Shown here: positions 1-6,792 of the stretch, one piece after another | Layout of the letters: each line of letters begins with the position of its first letter | Numbering within the stretch: position 1 is the stretch's first letter | Source: JAKPRU01 sp029568995 | Lineage (GTDB): Bacteria > Hinthialibacterota > Hinthialibacteria > Hinthialibacterales > JAKPRU01 | Reading direction: 5' to 3' | Assembly (NCBI GenBank): GCA_035430965.1 | Contig: DAOMHQ010000136.1 | Span: 1-14,440 of the forward strand | Length of the DNA stretch: 14,440 nt | The notes under the pieces: generated by a model | Seen by the model: only the letters and a program-made list of their open reading frames with translations | Database searches by the model: none | Told to the model about the DNA's origin: nothing | Position numbers and translations under genes: made by a program

Positions 1-597
1 CACGATACCGGCGCGGTAACTCCCAGCTCCCGCGCCCTGGCGTGCGCGATGACCGAGGGACTGGAGTCGACCGATACGCCGCGTGTCCTCCTGGAAGTCG
101 GCCCCGGCACAGGCGCGTTCACCCGGCAGATCCTTTCGAAACTCGGCCCGGAGGATGAACTGCACCTCTGTGAAATCAACGGCGAATTACTGGATTATCT
201 CCGGAAAGAAATAGAATCCGATCGTACGCTGCCGAACTGCAAAGATCGAATTGTCTACCACAATTGCCCGGTCCAGGAACTCGATGGCGATCTGCGCGTT
301 CATCACATCGTTTCCGGCCTCCCGTTCAACAACTTCCCACCGTCGCTGGTTAAGGAAATTCTGGAGACCTACCAGGAACGACTACTTCCCGGCGGGACAC
401 TGCGGTTCTTTGAATATCTCGCCATCCGGGACATCAAAATACACTTCGTCAATCGCGAAGAACGCACCCGTTTGCTGGATATCGAGCGTGTCCTGTGCGG
501 CTTCTGTGGGCGTCACGATGCCACGAAGAAAGTGGTTTGGCTCAACCTCCCCCCCGCCATTGCATGGCGGTTGCGGATGAAAAGTCGGGACGAGTGA
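1..597 (+). CDS. SAM-dependent methyltransferase, PmtA/KsgA-like (5' truncated)
   Basis: Frame 1 is open from the first base, so the true start lies upstream and the ATG at 49 is internal. The visible 198 residues begin with GAVTPSSRAL, a segment typical of PmtA-type phospholipid N-methyltransferases just before the Rossmann fold. Motif I follows (EVGPGTG, visible residues 32-38), then the acidic end of strand 2 (CEIN, about 57-60) and a motif IV-like SGLPFNNFP where rRNA adenine dimethylases have N-L/P-P-Y. The family transfers methyl groups from SAM to phosphatidylethanolamine or, in KsgA relatives, to rRNA adenine. The PSS segment and the lack of a KsgA C-terminal domain favour a lipid or small-molecule methyltransferase. 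The gene ends 11 bp from the convergent DUF4838 gene. A 7-bp perfect hairpin (554-570, loop TGC) lies in its last codons but has no T-tract. The fold is secure; the substrate is not. Confidence 0.8.
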   Translation, partial: HDTGAVTPSSRALACAMTEGLESTDTPRVLLEVGPGTGAFTRQILSKLGPEDELHLCEINGELLDYLRKEIESDRTLPNCKDRIVYHNCPVQELDGDLRVHHIVSGLPFNNFPPSLVKEILETYQERLLPGGTLRFFEYLAIRDIKIHFVNREERTRLLDIERVLCGFCGRHDATKKVVWLNLPPAIAWRLRMKSRDE

Positions 598-608
598 CCA
601 TAGCCCGC

Positions 609-2957
609 CTACTTCGGCATCCACAGAAACGCCCTTCTATGCAAACCGCCGCGTGGATTCCGGCCCGGCATGGGAGTGTTTACCAGGACCGCCACGGTAT
701 TGACCTCACCCGGACGGATCAGGTCGGTCACATCCACATCTATCGGCGACCGCTCGTCCGGGTAACCGCCTCTCGTCAAATGCTCCTTTTCATACCGGCG
801 GAACACCCCATTCACCCAGATCCAGACTCCCTCGTTATAGACTGCGCCCAGGGTCAGGCGTAGCGGCTTTCCCTCCACCTCCTTCGGAACGGTGAAGTCT
901 GTTCGATACCAGGCTTTCCCCCAGTATCCCCACCCTTGTTCATCCTGATAGCCTTGCGCTTCCCAATACAAGGTGGTGTCGATGCTGTCCCAGCGGCCCC
1001 CAACGTCCGGCAAGTACCACTGATACAGAACACCGATATCCTTCGGGTCGGTCTTGAACTCCCACTTCTGCGGCAGCATCACCGCCAACTCCCCGGAAAC
1101 GCCGTTGATTCGCCCCGCGAGGTCCTGGTACATGCTTTTGTGCCATTCCAGGCTGGTGCGGAAAGTCCGGACCCAGTCGGGGGAATGCGGCAGAAGACCG
1201 GATTGAACTTCCCCGGCCCGATCGCGCAATGCCGCCATGGTGTCCGCCCAGTCCGCTCCTTCCTGGAATTCGCCGCGTGCCACTGCCTGCTCCATGGCAA
1301 CATAAGCATTCGCATGGTCGTGAACCAGCCTCAGAACATGAACACGCTGCCGGATCTCCGGTGTATTCGCGCGTTTCTCGGCCTGTTCCATGAAACGATC
1401 CAGTTTTGCCTGCACCGGCGGCAGAACCACTTTCCACTGCATCAACCGGCCCCAGGTCTCATGAAGGGTCGTGTCTTCAATCGCCTTCTCCAATGTCCAC
1501 ATATATTTCTCCACGGCATCCGCCGCGTCGCCATAGAACTTCTCGCAGTAATCGCGCACCAGCGCATCGACATCCGTCTTGCAGTCCCACATCAGTTTCG
1601 ACCGCACATAATAATTCAGGTGTGTGACCATCCAGTTGTTGTTCCCCTCGGTCCAGAAACCCCACACACCTCTCTCTTTAAAATACGGAATGTCGTATCT
1701 CAGGTTGTGAATGGAGGGAAACGGCAGGTTGATGAGGGATGTCCCCGGATCGTAATCGTAAATGAACACGCAATCCAAATCCTCGGTCCAGCGGTCCAGA
1801 ATCTGTTTGTAGAGAACCCGTTGCCAGCACTTGGGATCGCCGATCCGGTGGATGGAACAGGCCGAGATGATCGCCGACTGAATCCCCAGGTTCGGGCTGA
1901 ACGATTCGATCCCTTCGGGGGGACGAACGCGGTTGGCATACCCATTTGTGAAAAGCCAACGGTCCGGGAACTCCTTGTAGATCTCCTGGGCAATCCGGTT
2001 GGCGAACCGGAACCATGCATCGCTCAAACTTGGATCGCCATACCCTTTGCCTTCAAATCCGGGAATTTCCGCCTGGCAGTTTTTGCAGTGACAGATCGGA
2101 AATCCATCCGGTGGCGCAAATCCGAAACTCAACTGGTCCGGATCCTCCCGGAATGTCTCCCGAATCGTTTCGATGGCAATTCTTGTCGTCTCGGGATTCG
2201 ACAGGCACAGCATGTCGTTAACCCGGTTGCCTTCTTCATCGAGCGCGTAGATATGCGGGTGGCTCTTGAAATACTTCTCCGGCGGAGCCAGTCGAATAAT
2301 GCTGCCATCCCCCGGCAGGCTCAAAAACGACAGGGACGACATCTTGTTCTGGTCGTACCAGGTTTGCATCCATTTTTGATCCTGCTCGTTTGAGGGGAAC
2401 CAGCCGGAATACCAGAGGTTTCGAAACCGGAAATCCGGTCGCTCCAACCTGTCTGTGGGCGCGACAGCAATCCGATCCAGGTGCGGAAGGACTTCGCCGT
2501 AGGGGCCGGGGAAAAACCACCGACAGCCGAGTTCTTCCAGGAAGTCGTAGACCGCATAGAGCGTTCCCCGGTAATGCTTGTCTTCATTTCCCGCCAGGAC
2601 CAGGTTCTTGCCCATGGTTTTGAATACGAAGCCCTCTTCGTTCATCCGGTTCGTGAATCCCGATGGGACCTCCACTCCCAGGTCCGCTATCGCCTTGCTT
2701 CTCCCAACAAGAATCCGGGTCTCGGCTGTCTGCTCGTTTTCACGGGCAATCGGCAAAACCACGCCGGTGATTTTCTCGATGTATTTCTGGAGGATCTGCG
2801 CGGCTTCGTTGGCCTGGTCGCTTGCCTCGGAGCCAATGACAATACTCGCCTGTGCCTTGCCGTCTTCCACCAGCACCAGGGATTCCGCAAAGGAACCGGG
2901 AATGAATGCCAGCAGGAATATAAAAAGAGGAATATGCAGACCGGTTGAATACTTCAT
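609..2957 (-). CDS. Secreted DUF4838 protein with GH67-N-like N-terminus and C-terminal sugar-binding-like domain
   Basis: A 782-residue protein. The start at 2957 is chosen because it gives a clean signal peptide (residues 1-24, cleavage after SFA) and has AGGAAG a few bases upstream; the frame stays open to 3107 but that extension is R/C-rich and covers the repeat region. Residues about 30-165 look like the alpha-glucuronidase (GH67) N-terminal domain, with a GTLYAVYDFLE helix followed by GCRWFFPGPYGE. Residues about 175-480 match DUF4838, including a C-H-C-x2-C motif (C289, C291, C294) and a W-rich GFWTEGNNNW stretch (433-442). Residues about 635-780 resemble a GH2-type galactose-binding-like module (WYRTDFTVP, WIWVNGVF, VTDLIRPGEN-like). 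Such proteins are predicted extracellular glycan-active enzymes or binders, common in Planctomycetes-like genomes; no activity can be assigned. It is transcribed divergently from the Tat-exported isomerase-like gene. Confidence 0.85.
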   Translation of the reverse strand: MKYSTGLHIPLFIFLLAFIPGSFAESLVLVEDGKAQASIVIGSEASDQANEAAQILQKYIEKITGVVLPIARENEQTAETRILVGRSKAIADLGVEVPSGFTNRMNEEGFVFKTMGKNLVLAGNEDKHYRGTLYAVYDFLEELGCRWFFPGPYGEVLPHLDRIAVAPTDRLERPDFRFRNLWYSGWFPSNEQDQKWMQTWYDQNKMSSLSFLSLPGDGSIIRLAPPEKYFKSHPHIYALDEEGNRVNDMLCLSNPETTRIAIETIRETFREDPDQLSFGFAPPDGFPICHCKNCQAEIPGFEGKGYGDPSLSDAWFRFANRIAQEIYKEFPDRWLFTNGYANRVRPPEGIESFSPNLGIQSAIISACSIHRIGDPKCWQRVLYKQILDRWTEDLDCVFIYDYDPGTSLINLPFPSIHNLRYDIPYFKERGVWGFWTEGNNNWMVTHLNYYVRSKLMWDCKTDVDALVRDYCEKFYGDAADAVEKYMWTLEKAIEDTTLHETWGRLMQWKVVLPPVQAKLDRFMEQAEKRANTPEIRQRVHVLRLVHDHANAYVAMEQAVARGEFQEGADWADTMAALRDRAGEVQSGLLPHSPDWVRTFRTSLEWHKSMYQDLAGRINGVSGELAVMLPQKWEFKTDPKDIGVLYQWYLPDVGGRWDSIDTTLYWEAQGYQDEQGWGYWGKAWYRTDFTVPKEVEGKPLRLTLGAVYNEGVWIWVNGVFRRYEKEHLTRGGYPDERSPIDVDVTDLIRPGEVNTVAVLVNTPMPGRNPRGGLHRRAFLWMPK

Positions 2958-2993
2958 CAGGCTTCCTTTCCAACAGTTCGTTTTTGTGTCGGG

Positions 2994-3002
2994 AAAATAG
3001 CA
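2994..3002 (-). promoter_or_regulatory. Weak candidate extended -10 promoter for the DUF4838 gene
   Basis: On the minus strand TGCTATTTT (TGn plus a -10-like TATTTT) lies about 36 nt before the ATG at 2957. No good -35 is present, so this rests only on the extended -10 pattern and the distance. Confidence 0.25.
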
Positions 3003-3039
3003 CAGACCGGGATAGGCGCATACCCCCACGTGCCAAGCA

Positions 3040-3096
3040 GTAGGGCAGGCCTCCGTGCCTGCCAAGCGCCGTAGGGGCAGGCCTCCGTGCCTGCCC
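3040..3096. repeat. Two tandem copies of a GTAGGGGC-type palindromic repeat
   Basis: Copy 1 (3040-3063) and copy 2 (3071-3096) share the core CAGGCCTCCGTGCCTGCC. Each can fold into a hairpin: in copy 2 the arms are GGGCAGGC and GCCTGCCC around a 6-nt loop. The word TGCCAAGC precedes each copy, so the array behaves as a tandem direct duplication of about 30 nt. It lies in the divergent intergenic region between the DUF4838 and isomerase-like genes. The opening GTAGGGGC and the arm layout match the elements at 5819-5905 and 7695-7725, pointing to one dispersed repeat family. Confidence 0.85.
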
Positions 3097-3205
3097 GGAA
3101 TCCGCACCCGGATTGCATTCCGCCCTCAATTCATGCAAGAATCCCCACAGGAAGGGGGAGAACATTTTGTTGACTGATCCCGCAATGCCACAGGAGAAAG
3201 AACTC

Positions 3206-4651
3206 ATGTCCCCTCAACTCGAACGACGCGAATTCATCCAATTGACCCTCTCGACCGGCGCCGTGTTTCTCGGCGGTCTTTCGCTCACGCCAACCGGCGC
3301 GTTTGCGGATACCGGCTGGGGTAAGTATCCCGGACTTATCAGCCCCGGATGCCGCAAGAGCAAGGTCAAAGTCGCCAAACTCTACATCGGGAAACCGAAA
3401 CCTCATTGGCCCACACCCACGCTGGATCTCGAAAAAGAGGTTCAGGCGTACGAGCAGGAATTCAAGCGTCTGGAGAATGAATTCGCCGATGTGGAATTTG
3501 TCACGGACCAACTCGTGAGCTCCGTGGATGATGTCAAAAAGATCCAGGCGGAATTAGACAGCGCGGATGGCATTCTCATCATTCAACTCTCCATCTGGAC
3601 CCGGGAACTGCTGGATGAAATCCTGGCACGACGGAAACCGACCGCCGTCTTTGCCATCCCATATTCGGGGCACGAATGGGTGGGATTCGGCGCTCTCCAG
3701 AAAAAGGAAGCCGGGGAGTTGACCGAATTCTTCCTGACCTCCGATTACGATCAGTTGGCGGTAGCGATCCGCCCGTTCCGAGCGATCCATCATCTCCGCG
3801 AGGCGAAAATTCTCAACGTGACCGCAAACGAACTTCAAAAGGAATATGTGGATGCCATCCAGTCGAGATTCGGAACGGAGATTGTGCGGGTTGACCGTGA
3901 CCGTATGCTTGCCGCGTATGAGGCCGTGCCCGACAACGATGCACACGCGGAGGCAAAACAGTGGATCGAGCGAGCAGTCCAGGTGGTGGAACCCGATGAG
4001 GATGAGATTTTCCGTTCCTGCAAGCTGGCTCTGGCGTTTCAAAGCCTTCTCGATGAAGAAGAGGCAACGGTGATCACGGTGGAGTGCTACGGTTCGATGT
4101 ACCGGAAATTGCCCGCCTTTCCATGTATCGGATTTACGCGGCTGAATGACATGGGATTGGCAGGGATTTGCGAGTCGGACCTGCGGAGCGCCATGACCTT
4201 CATTCTCTTCCAGGGACTCGTGGGAAAACCCGGATTTATCAGCGATCCCACAATGGATGTCTCCAAGAACGCCGCGATTCTCGCGCACTGCCTCGGCACA
4301 AGACGGATGGACGGGCCGGGAGGTGGATTGGCCCCGTATAAGTTGCGCACCATCATGGAACGTCAGGAAGGCGCGGTTCCACAGGTGATGATGCGCGTCG
4401 GCGAGAAAGTCACCCAAGCCATCCTGGTGGATCAGGCGAAACTTCTCTACTTCACCGGGACGATTATCGAGGTCCCCGACACGGAACGCGGCTGCCGCAC
4501 CAAGATCACCGTGCAGGTCGATGGAGACGCAGAAGAACTCTGGAAAAATTGGACCCACGGATTGCACCGGGTCACCTGCTACGGCAACATCGCCCAGGAT
4601 CTCAAACGATTCTGCCGCTATCAGAAAGTCGAATGCTTGCAGGAAGTCTGA
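3206..4651 (+). CDS. Tat-exported L-fucose isomerase-like protein
   Basis: A 481-residue protein from the ATG at 3206, preceded by AGGAG (3192-3196, nine nt spacing). This start places a twin-arginine motif at residues 7-8 (ERREFIQ), followed by a hydrophobic stretch and GAFA cleavage after residue 34. ATG 3185 and ATG 3113 are also in frame, but would push the Tat motif inwards. The rest resembles the FucI/AraA fold: an alpha/beta N-terminal half with ILIIQLSIWTRELL, then a C-terminal half with candidate metal ligands E323 (CESD), D347 (ISDPTMD) and H451 or H454 (WTHGLHRV). The E323-D347 gap of 24 equals the E337-D361 gap of E. coli FucI, whose third ligand is H528. A canonical FucI is a cytosolic aldose-ketose isomerase of about 590 residues, so this is shorter and exported. 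Sugar isomerisation is unproven. It appears co-transcribed with the STAS gene 15 bp downstream. Confidence 0.8.
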   Translation: MSPQLERREFIQLTLSTGAVFLGGLSLTPTGAFADTGWGKYPGLISPGCRKSKVKVAKLYIGKPKPHWPTPTLDLEKEVQAYEQEFKRLENEFADVEFVTDQLVSSVDDVKKIQAELDSADGILIIQLSIWTRELLDEILARRKPTAVFAIPYSGHEWVGFGALQKKEAGELTEFFLTSDYDQLAVAIRPFRAIHHLREAKILNVTANELQKEYVDAIQSRFGTEIVRVDRDRMLAAYEAVPDNDAHAEAKQWIERAVQVVEPDEDEIFRSCKLALAFQSLLDEEEATVITVECYGSMYRKLPAFPCIGFTRLNDMGLAGICESDLRSAMTFILFQGLVGKPGFISDPTMDVSKNAAILAHCLGTRRMDGPGGGLAPYKLRTIMERQEGAVPQVMMRVGEKVTQAILVDQAKLLYFTGTIIEVPDTERGCRTKITVQVDGDAEELWKNWTHGLHRVTCYGNIAQDLKRFCRYQKVECLQEV

Positions 4652-4666
4652 TCCGCAGGAGAAACC

Positions 4667-4996
4667 ATGCCCGTCCACACACACGAACAAGGCGACATGT
4701 TCATTATCTCCCTCGATGACCGATTCACCATGGATGATAACCTGGTGTTCGGGCGAACCATGAAGGAGGCTGTCGCCACGGAAGACCTCAAGATCCTGGT
4801 CCTGATCAAGACAAAAATCCTCAATAGCTACTGCCTGGGCACTCTGTTCGCCAGCTTCCGCGACCTGCGGAAACGAAACCGAACGCTTCACGTGGTTTGC
4901 ACAGAGGAATCCTGCCGGACCTCCATCCGTCATTTCGATCCACAGGGAAGACTTCCCATTTACAGTAGTCTGGAAGAGGTGGTGCCAGAAGAATAA
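4667..4996 (+). CDS. Small STAS-domain protein (SpoIIAA-like)
   Basis: A 109-residue protein with a strong SD (AGGAG, 4657-4661, 5-nt spacing). The whole chain fits one STAS domain: strand MFIISLDD (11-18), helix about 22-36, strand LKILVLIKT (41-49), loop plus helix LNSYCLGTLFASFRDLRKR (52-70), strand RTLHVVCT (72-79), and a closing IYSSLEEVV. STAS proteins bind anti-sigma-factor kinases or act as regulatory modules. In SpoIIAA-type antagonists the loop reads D-S-S-G-x-G with the second Ser phosphorylated; here the equivalent is N53-S54-Y55-C56-L57-G58, so the usual acceptor is Tyr. No anti-sigma kinase or phosphatase is nearby. The 15-bp gap to the isomerase-like gene suggests one mRNA. STAS fold assignment is fairly firm, partner unknown. 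Confidence 0.75.
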   Translation: MPVHTHEQGDMFIISLDDRFTMDDNLVFGRTMKEAVATEDLKILVLIKTKILNSYCLGTLFASFRDLRKRNRTLHVVCTEESCRTSIRHFDPQGRLPIYSSLEEVVPEE

Positions 4997-5050
4997 ACGG
5001 AACGTTGCCGAGGGGTGTTTGCGTTGAAAAGGGAGATGCAGAGATCAAAG

Positions 5051-5123
5051 AGCAGGAGACGGGACTCGAACCCGCGACAGTCACGTTGGCAACGTGAAGC
5101 TCTGCCAACTGAGCTACTCCTGC
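5051..5123 (-). tRNA. tRNA-Gly (anticodon GCC)
   Basis: A 73-nt cloverleaf on the minus strand. The acceptor stem is a perfect 7 bp (GCAGGAG with CTCCTGC), the D arm is GCTC/GAGC with AGTTGGCA in the loop, the anticodon stem TCACG/CGTGA encloses TTGCCAA (anticodon GCC), and the T arm GCGGG/CCCGT has one G-T wobble and a TTCGAGT loop. The discriminator base is T, as expected for bacterial tRNA-Gly. CCA is not encoded, so it must be added after transcription. Confidence 0.97.
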
Positions 5124-5135
5124 AGTGACCGCCTA

Positions 5136-5164
5136 TTTGTATCGGCAGCAACGAAAACTGTCAA
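5136..5164 (-). promoter_or_regulatory. Sigma70-type promoter of tRNA-Gly
   Basis: On the minus strand a perfect -35 TTGACA (5159-5164) is followed after 17 nt by TACAAA (5136-5141, 4 of 6 matches to TATAAT). Transcription would start about 5-7 nt before the mature tRNA 5' end at 5123. Confidence 0.75.
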
Positions 5165-5236
5165 GACCGTCCACACCTGAGACGTAACATCGCTCTCTTC
5201 CGCCATCTCGTCCACCCCGTCCACTCCGCCGCGCGA

Positions 5237-5713
5237 TTATTTCGCCAGCCTCATCACCAGATCCGCAAACCGCTGCCCCTGCCGTCGTGCGGCATCTTCC
5301 TCACGGGGAGTGATCTGCTCCAGTGCGGCCGACCCGAAATGATTGCCTCGCGGATCCCCCTGGATAATCATCCCATGCGCCAGAAGCGCTTGAAGAATCC
5401 CGGTCACCGTGGACTCCGCACCGGAGGCCAGATTCGCCGAGCTGGCAAATGCCGACCCCGCTTTCCCATCCAAACGGCCATGAAACTGGGCTGTGTCATC
5501 GAAAAATCGTTTCACCGGGGCCGCCATGGCCCCATAATAAGCCGGAGAACCGACAATAATTCCATCGTATTGAAGCAGCTCGGTGGGTTCCGCCTGGTTC
5601 ACCGGCTTCACGGTCACCTCAATACCTCCATCACGCACACCCTCCGCAATGATCCTCGCCAACTTCTCCGTATGACCGTTATGTGAAAAATAGGTGATCA
5701 ACACTTTCGGCAT
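5237..5713 (-). CDS. Flavodoxin/WrbA-like FMN-binding protein
   Basis: A 158-residue protein. The start at 5713 (MPKVLITYFS) is chosen over the in-frame ATG at 5749 because AGGGAG lies 7 nt upstream and strand 1 of the flavodoxin fold begins directly. The FMN phosphate loop is S10-H-N-G-H-T15, followed by helix EKLARIIAEGV. The second flavin loop is GSPAYYGAMAAPVKRFFDD (55-73), which matches the NAD(P)H:quinone oxidoreductase/WrbA pattern, and SAFASSANLASGAES (87-101) is the third flavin-contacting segment. Family members are cytosolic two-electron quinone reductases or electron carriers. The length is short for WrbA (about 200), so it is better described as a flavodoxin-family protein. It lies upstream of the tRNA on the same strand with its own intergenic region; a weak -10-like TAGAAT on the minus strand (5790-5795) is the only promoter hint. 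Confidence 0.88.
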   Translation of the reverse strand: MPKVLITYFSHNGHTEKLARIIAEGVRDGGIEVTVKPVNQAEPTELLQYDGIIVGSPAYYGAMAAPVKRFFDDTAQFHGRLDGKAGSAFASSANLASGAESTVTGILQALLAHGMIIQGDPRGNHFGSAALEQITPREEDAARRQGQRFADLVMRLAK

Positions 5714-5818
5714 GTGATTGCTCCCTTCCGACAGGCCGTCCTGAGCCATTGATGAATCTTGACCGATTTAGTCTGTCTTTGTTTAGGTCATTCTACAATA
5801 ATTTGGAATGGGATAAAG

Positions 5819-5905
5819 GGTACGGGGTGTGGGGGCGCGGCATGTGTAGGGGCACGGCATGTGTAGGGGCACGGCATGCCGTGCCCCTACACCACCCCCC
5901 GTACC
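5819..5905. repeat. 87-bp compound palindrome with internal 17-bp tandem repeats
   Basis: Three layers are visible. The core 5861-5892 is a perfect 32-bp palindrome with half-site GTGTAGGGGCACGGCA. To its left a 17-bp unit (GGGGCRCGGCATGTGTA) occurs twice in tandem (5832-5848 and 5849-5865) and the core starts a third copy. The outermost arms 5819-5832 and 5892-5905 are inverted copies matching at 13 of 14 positions. The element looks like an inverted repeat whose left arm was expanded by slippage. It shares GTAGGGGC with the copies at 3040-3096 and, in degraded form, 7695-7725. Confidence 0.9.
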
Positions 5906-5964
5906 GGAATTGGAACCGGATTTGCGTAAGAATGCAGACAAGGCGGCTGATGAAACCGCAACGT

Positions 5965-5993
5965 TGCCGCCGGTGTTTCGGTTCGTTATACTG
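5965..5993 (+). promoter_or_regulatory. Sigma70-type promoter of the YugP-like gene
   Basis: TTGCCG (5965-5970) and TATACT (5988-5993) are separated by exactly 17 nt. The predicted start near 6000 leaves a short leader of about 17 nt carrying the strong SD AAGGAGGTGA (6001-6010) before the ATG at 6018. Confidence 0.7.
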
Positions 5994-6017
5994 AAACCCA
6001 AAGGAGGTGAAGTCAAA

Positions 6018-6710
6018 ATGTTTTATTTTGACATCAATTATCTGATCTATATGCTTCCGGCGATTCTGCTGGGACTCTATGCCCAGGGCAAAGTCCAGAG
6101 CACCTACGGAAAATACAGCCGTGTGCCAAGTCGGCGCGGATTGACCGGTGCACAGGCCGCCCGGTACCTCTTGGACAGCGCCGGGCTTCAAGATATCGCC
6201 ATCGAGCGCGTGCCGGGACAGCTGAGCGATCATTACGATCCAAGATCGAAGGTGCTGCGGCTCTCCGATGCCGTATACACCAGCCCCTCTGTGGCGGCGC
6301 TGGGCATTGCCGCCCATGAATGCGGCCATGCCATTCAGCATGATACCGGGTATGTCCCGCTCTCTTTTCGGAACAACTTCTATCCGGTGGCCAACATCGG
6401 AACGAATCTGGGGTGGGTGTTTATCTTCATCGGTTTCCTTCTGATCAATTCGGACCTCGGCAAGGGCATGTTTACATTGGGTATCCTGGGCTACGCAGCG
6501 GCGGCGGTGTTCAGCATCGTCACTCTGCCGGTGGAGTTCAATGCCAGCAAACGGGCCATGGCGGTGTTGACCGAGAAAGGCATTATCACCATGGACGAAA
6601 GCGAGGGAGCGAAAAAGGTCCTCGATGCGGCGGCGCTCACCTATGTCGCGGCGGCGCTGTCGGCAATCATGACGATCCTGTACCTGATCGGCCTCCGCAG
6701 AGATGACTGA
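6018..6710 (+). CDS. YugP-family membrane zinc metallopeptidase
   Basis: A 230-residue protein. The start at 6018 follows a near-perfect SD (AAGGAGGTGA) 7 nt upstream; the open frame back to 5859 is read-through of the palindrome. Sequence order is the one seen in YugP-like proteins: an N-terminal membrane helix (about 8-21), a soluble segment with SRRGLTGAQAARYLLDSAG (38-56), the DHYDPRSKVLRLSDAVY strand region, the zinc motif H100-E-C-G-H104 (HExxH), membrane helices at about 131-147 and 151-170, the conserved PVEFNASKRA (171-180; E173 is a candidate third ligand), and a final helix about 206-226. Length fits the usual 220-235. Substrates of this family are poorly defined; a membrane-quality or envelope role is inference. 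It is monocistronic by sequence, with its own promoter and a terminator 46 nt after the stop. Confidence 0.93.
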   Translation: MFYFDINYLIYMLPAILLGLYAQGKVQSTYGKYSRVPSRRGLTGAQAARYLLDSAGLQDIAIERVPGQLSDHYDPRSKVLRLSDAVYTSPSVAALGIAAHECGHAIQHDTGYVPLSFRNNFYPVANIGTNLGWVFIFIGFLLINSDLGKGMFTLGILGYAAAAVFSIVTLPVEFNASKRAMAVLTEKGIITMDESEGAKKVLDAAALTYVAAALSAIMTILYLIGLRRDD

Positions 6711-6756
6711 TTCCGCTCTTCCCGGAGTGCCGCATCACCTTCTATCGAAAGGTTGA

Positions 6757-6784
6757 GGGCTGGGATACAGATCCCGGCCCTTTT
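6757..6784 (+). terminator. Intrinsic terminator after the YugP-like gene
   Basis: Arms GGGCTGGGAT (6757-6766) and ATCCCGGCCC (6771-6780) form a 10-bp stem with one G-T wobble and an ACAG loop, followed by TTTT (6781-6784). It ends only 8 nt before the rsmB start codon. Confidence 0.8.
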
Positions 6785-6792
6785 CATGTCTC

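Larger units (their letters stand above)
5714..6017. other. Divergent intergenic region, flavodoxin to zinc peptidase
   Basis: A 304-bp gap between divergent genes. It holds a weak -10-like element for the flavodoxin gene (5790-5795, minus strand), the compound palindrome at 5819-5905 and the peptidase promoter at 5965-5993. Open frames crossing it (for example 5749-5994 plus) read through the palindrome and have no SD or family resemblance, so no gene is called. Confidence 0.7.

Noticed and set aside
554..570. 7-bp hairpin as a terminator between the convergent methyltransferase and DUF4838 genes
   Set aside because: It is inside the coding sequence and has no T-tract on either side.
936..2393. 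485-codon plus-strand open frame opposite the DUF4838 gene
   Set aside because: Antisense shadow of a well-supported gene; no SD, no family-like motifs, and its composition follows the other strand.
3010..3020. 11-mer GGATAGGCGCA shared with 12095-12105, as a possible common operator
   Set aside because: Dozens of 11-mer matches are expected by chance in a window of this size, and the distances to the two gene starts differ.
3113..3205. Longer N-terminus for the isomerase-like protein
   Set aside because: ATG 3113 and 3185 lack suitable SD spacing and would bury the twin-arginine signal; 3206 has AGGAG at 9 nt. TTG 3167 has a good SD but the same problem.
3554..4933. 459-codon minus-strand open frame opposite the isomerase-like and STAS genes
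   Set aside because: It spans two convincing plus-strand genes and their gap, and has no recognisable domain.
5832..5892. Possible small CRISPR-like array
   Set aside because: The units are directly contiguous with no spacers and form a palindrome; no cas genes are near.
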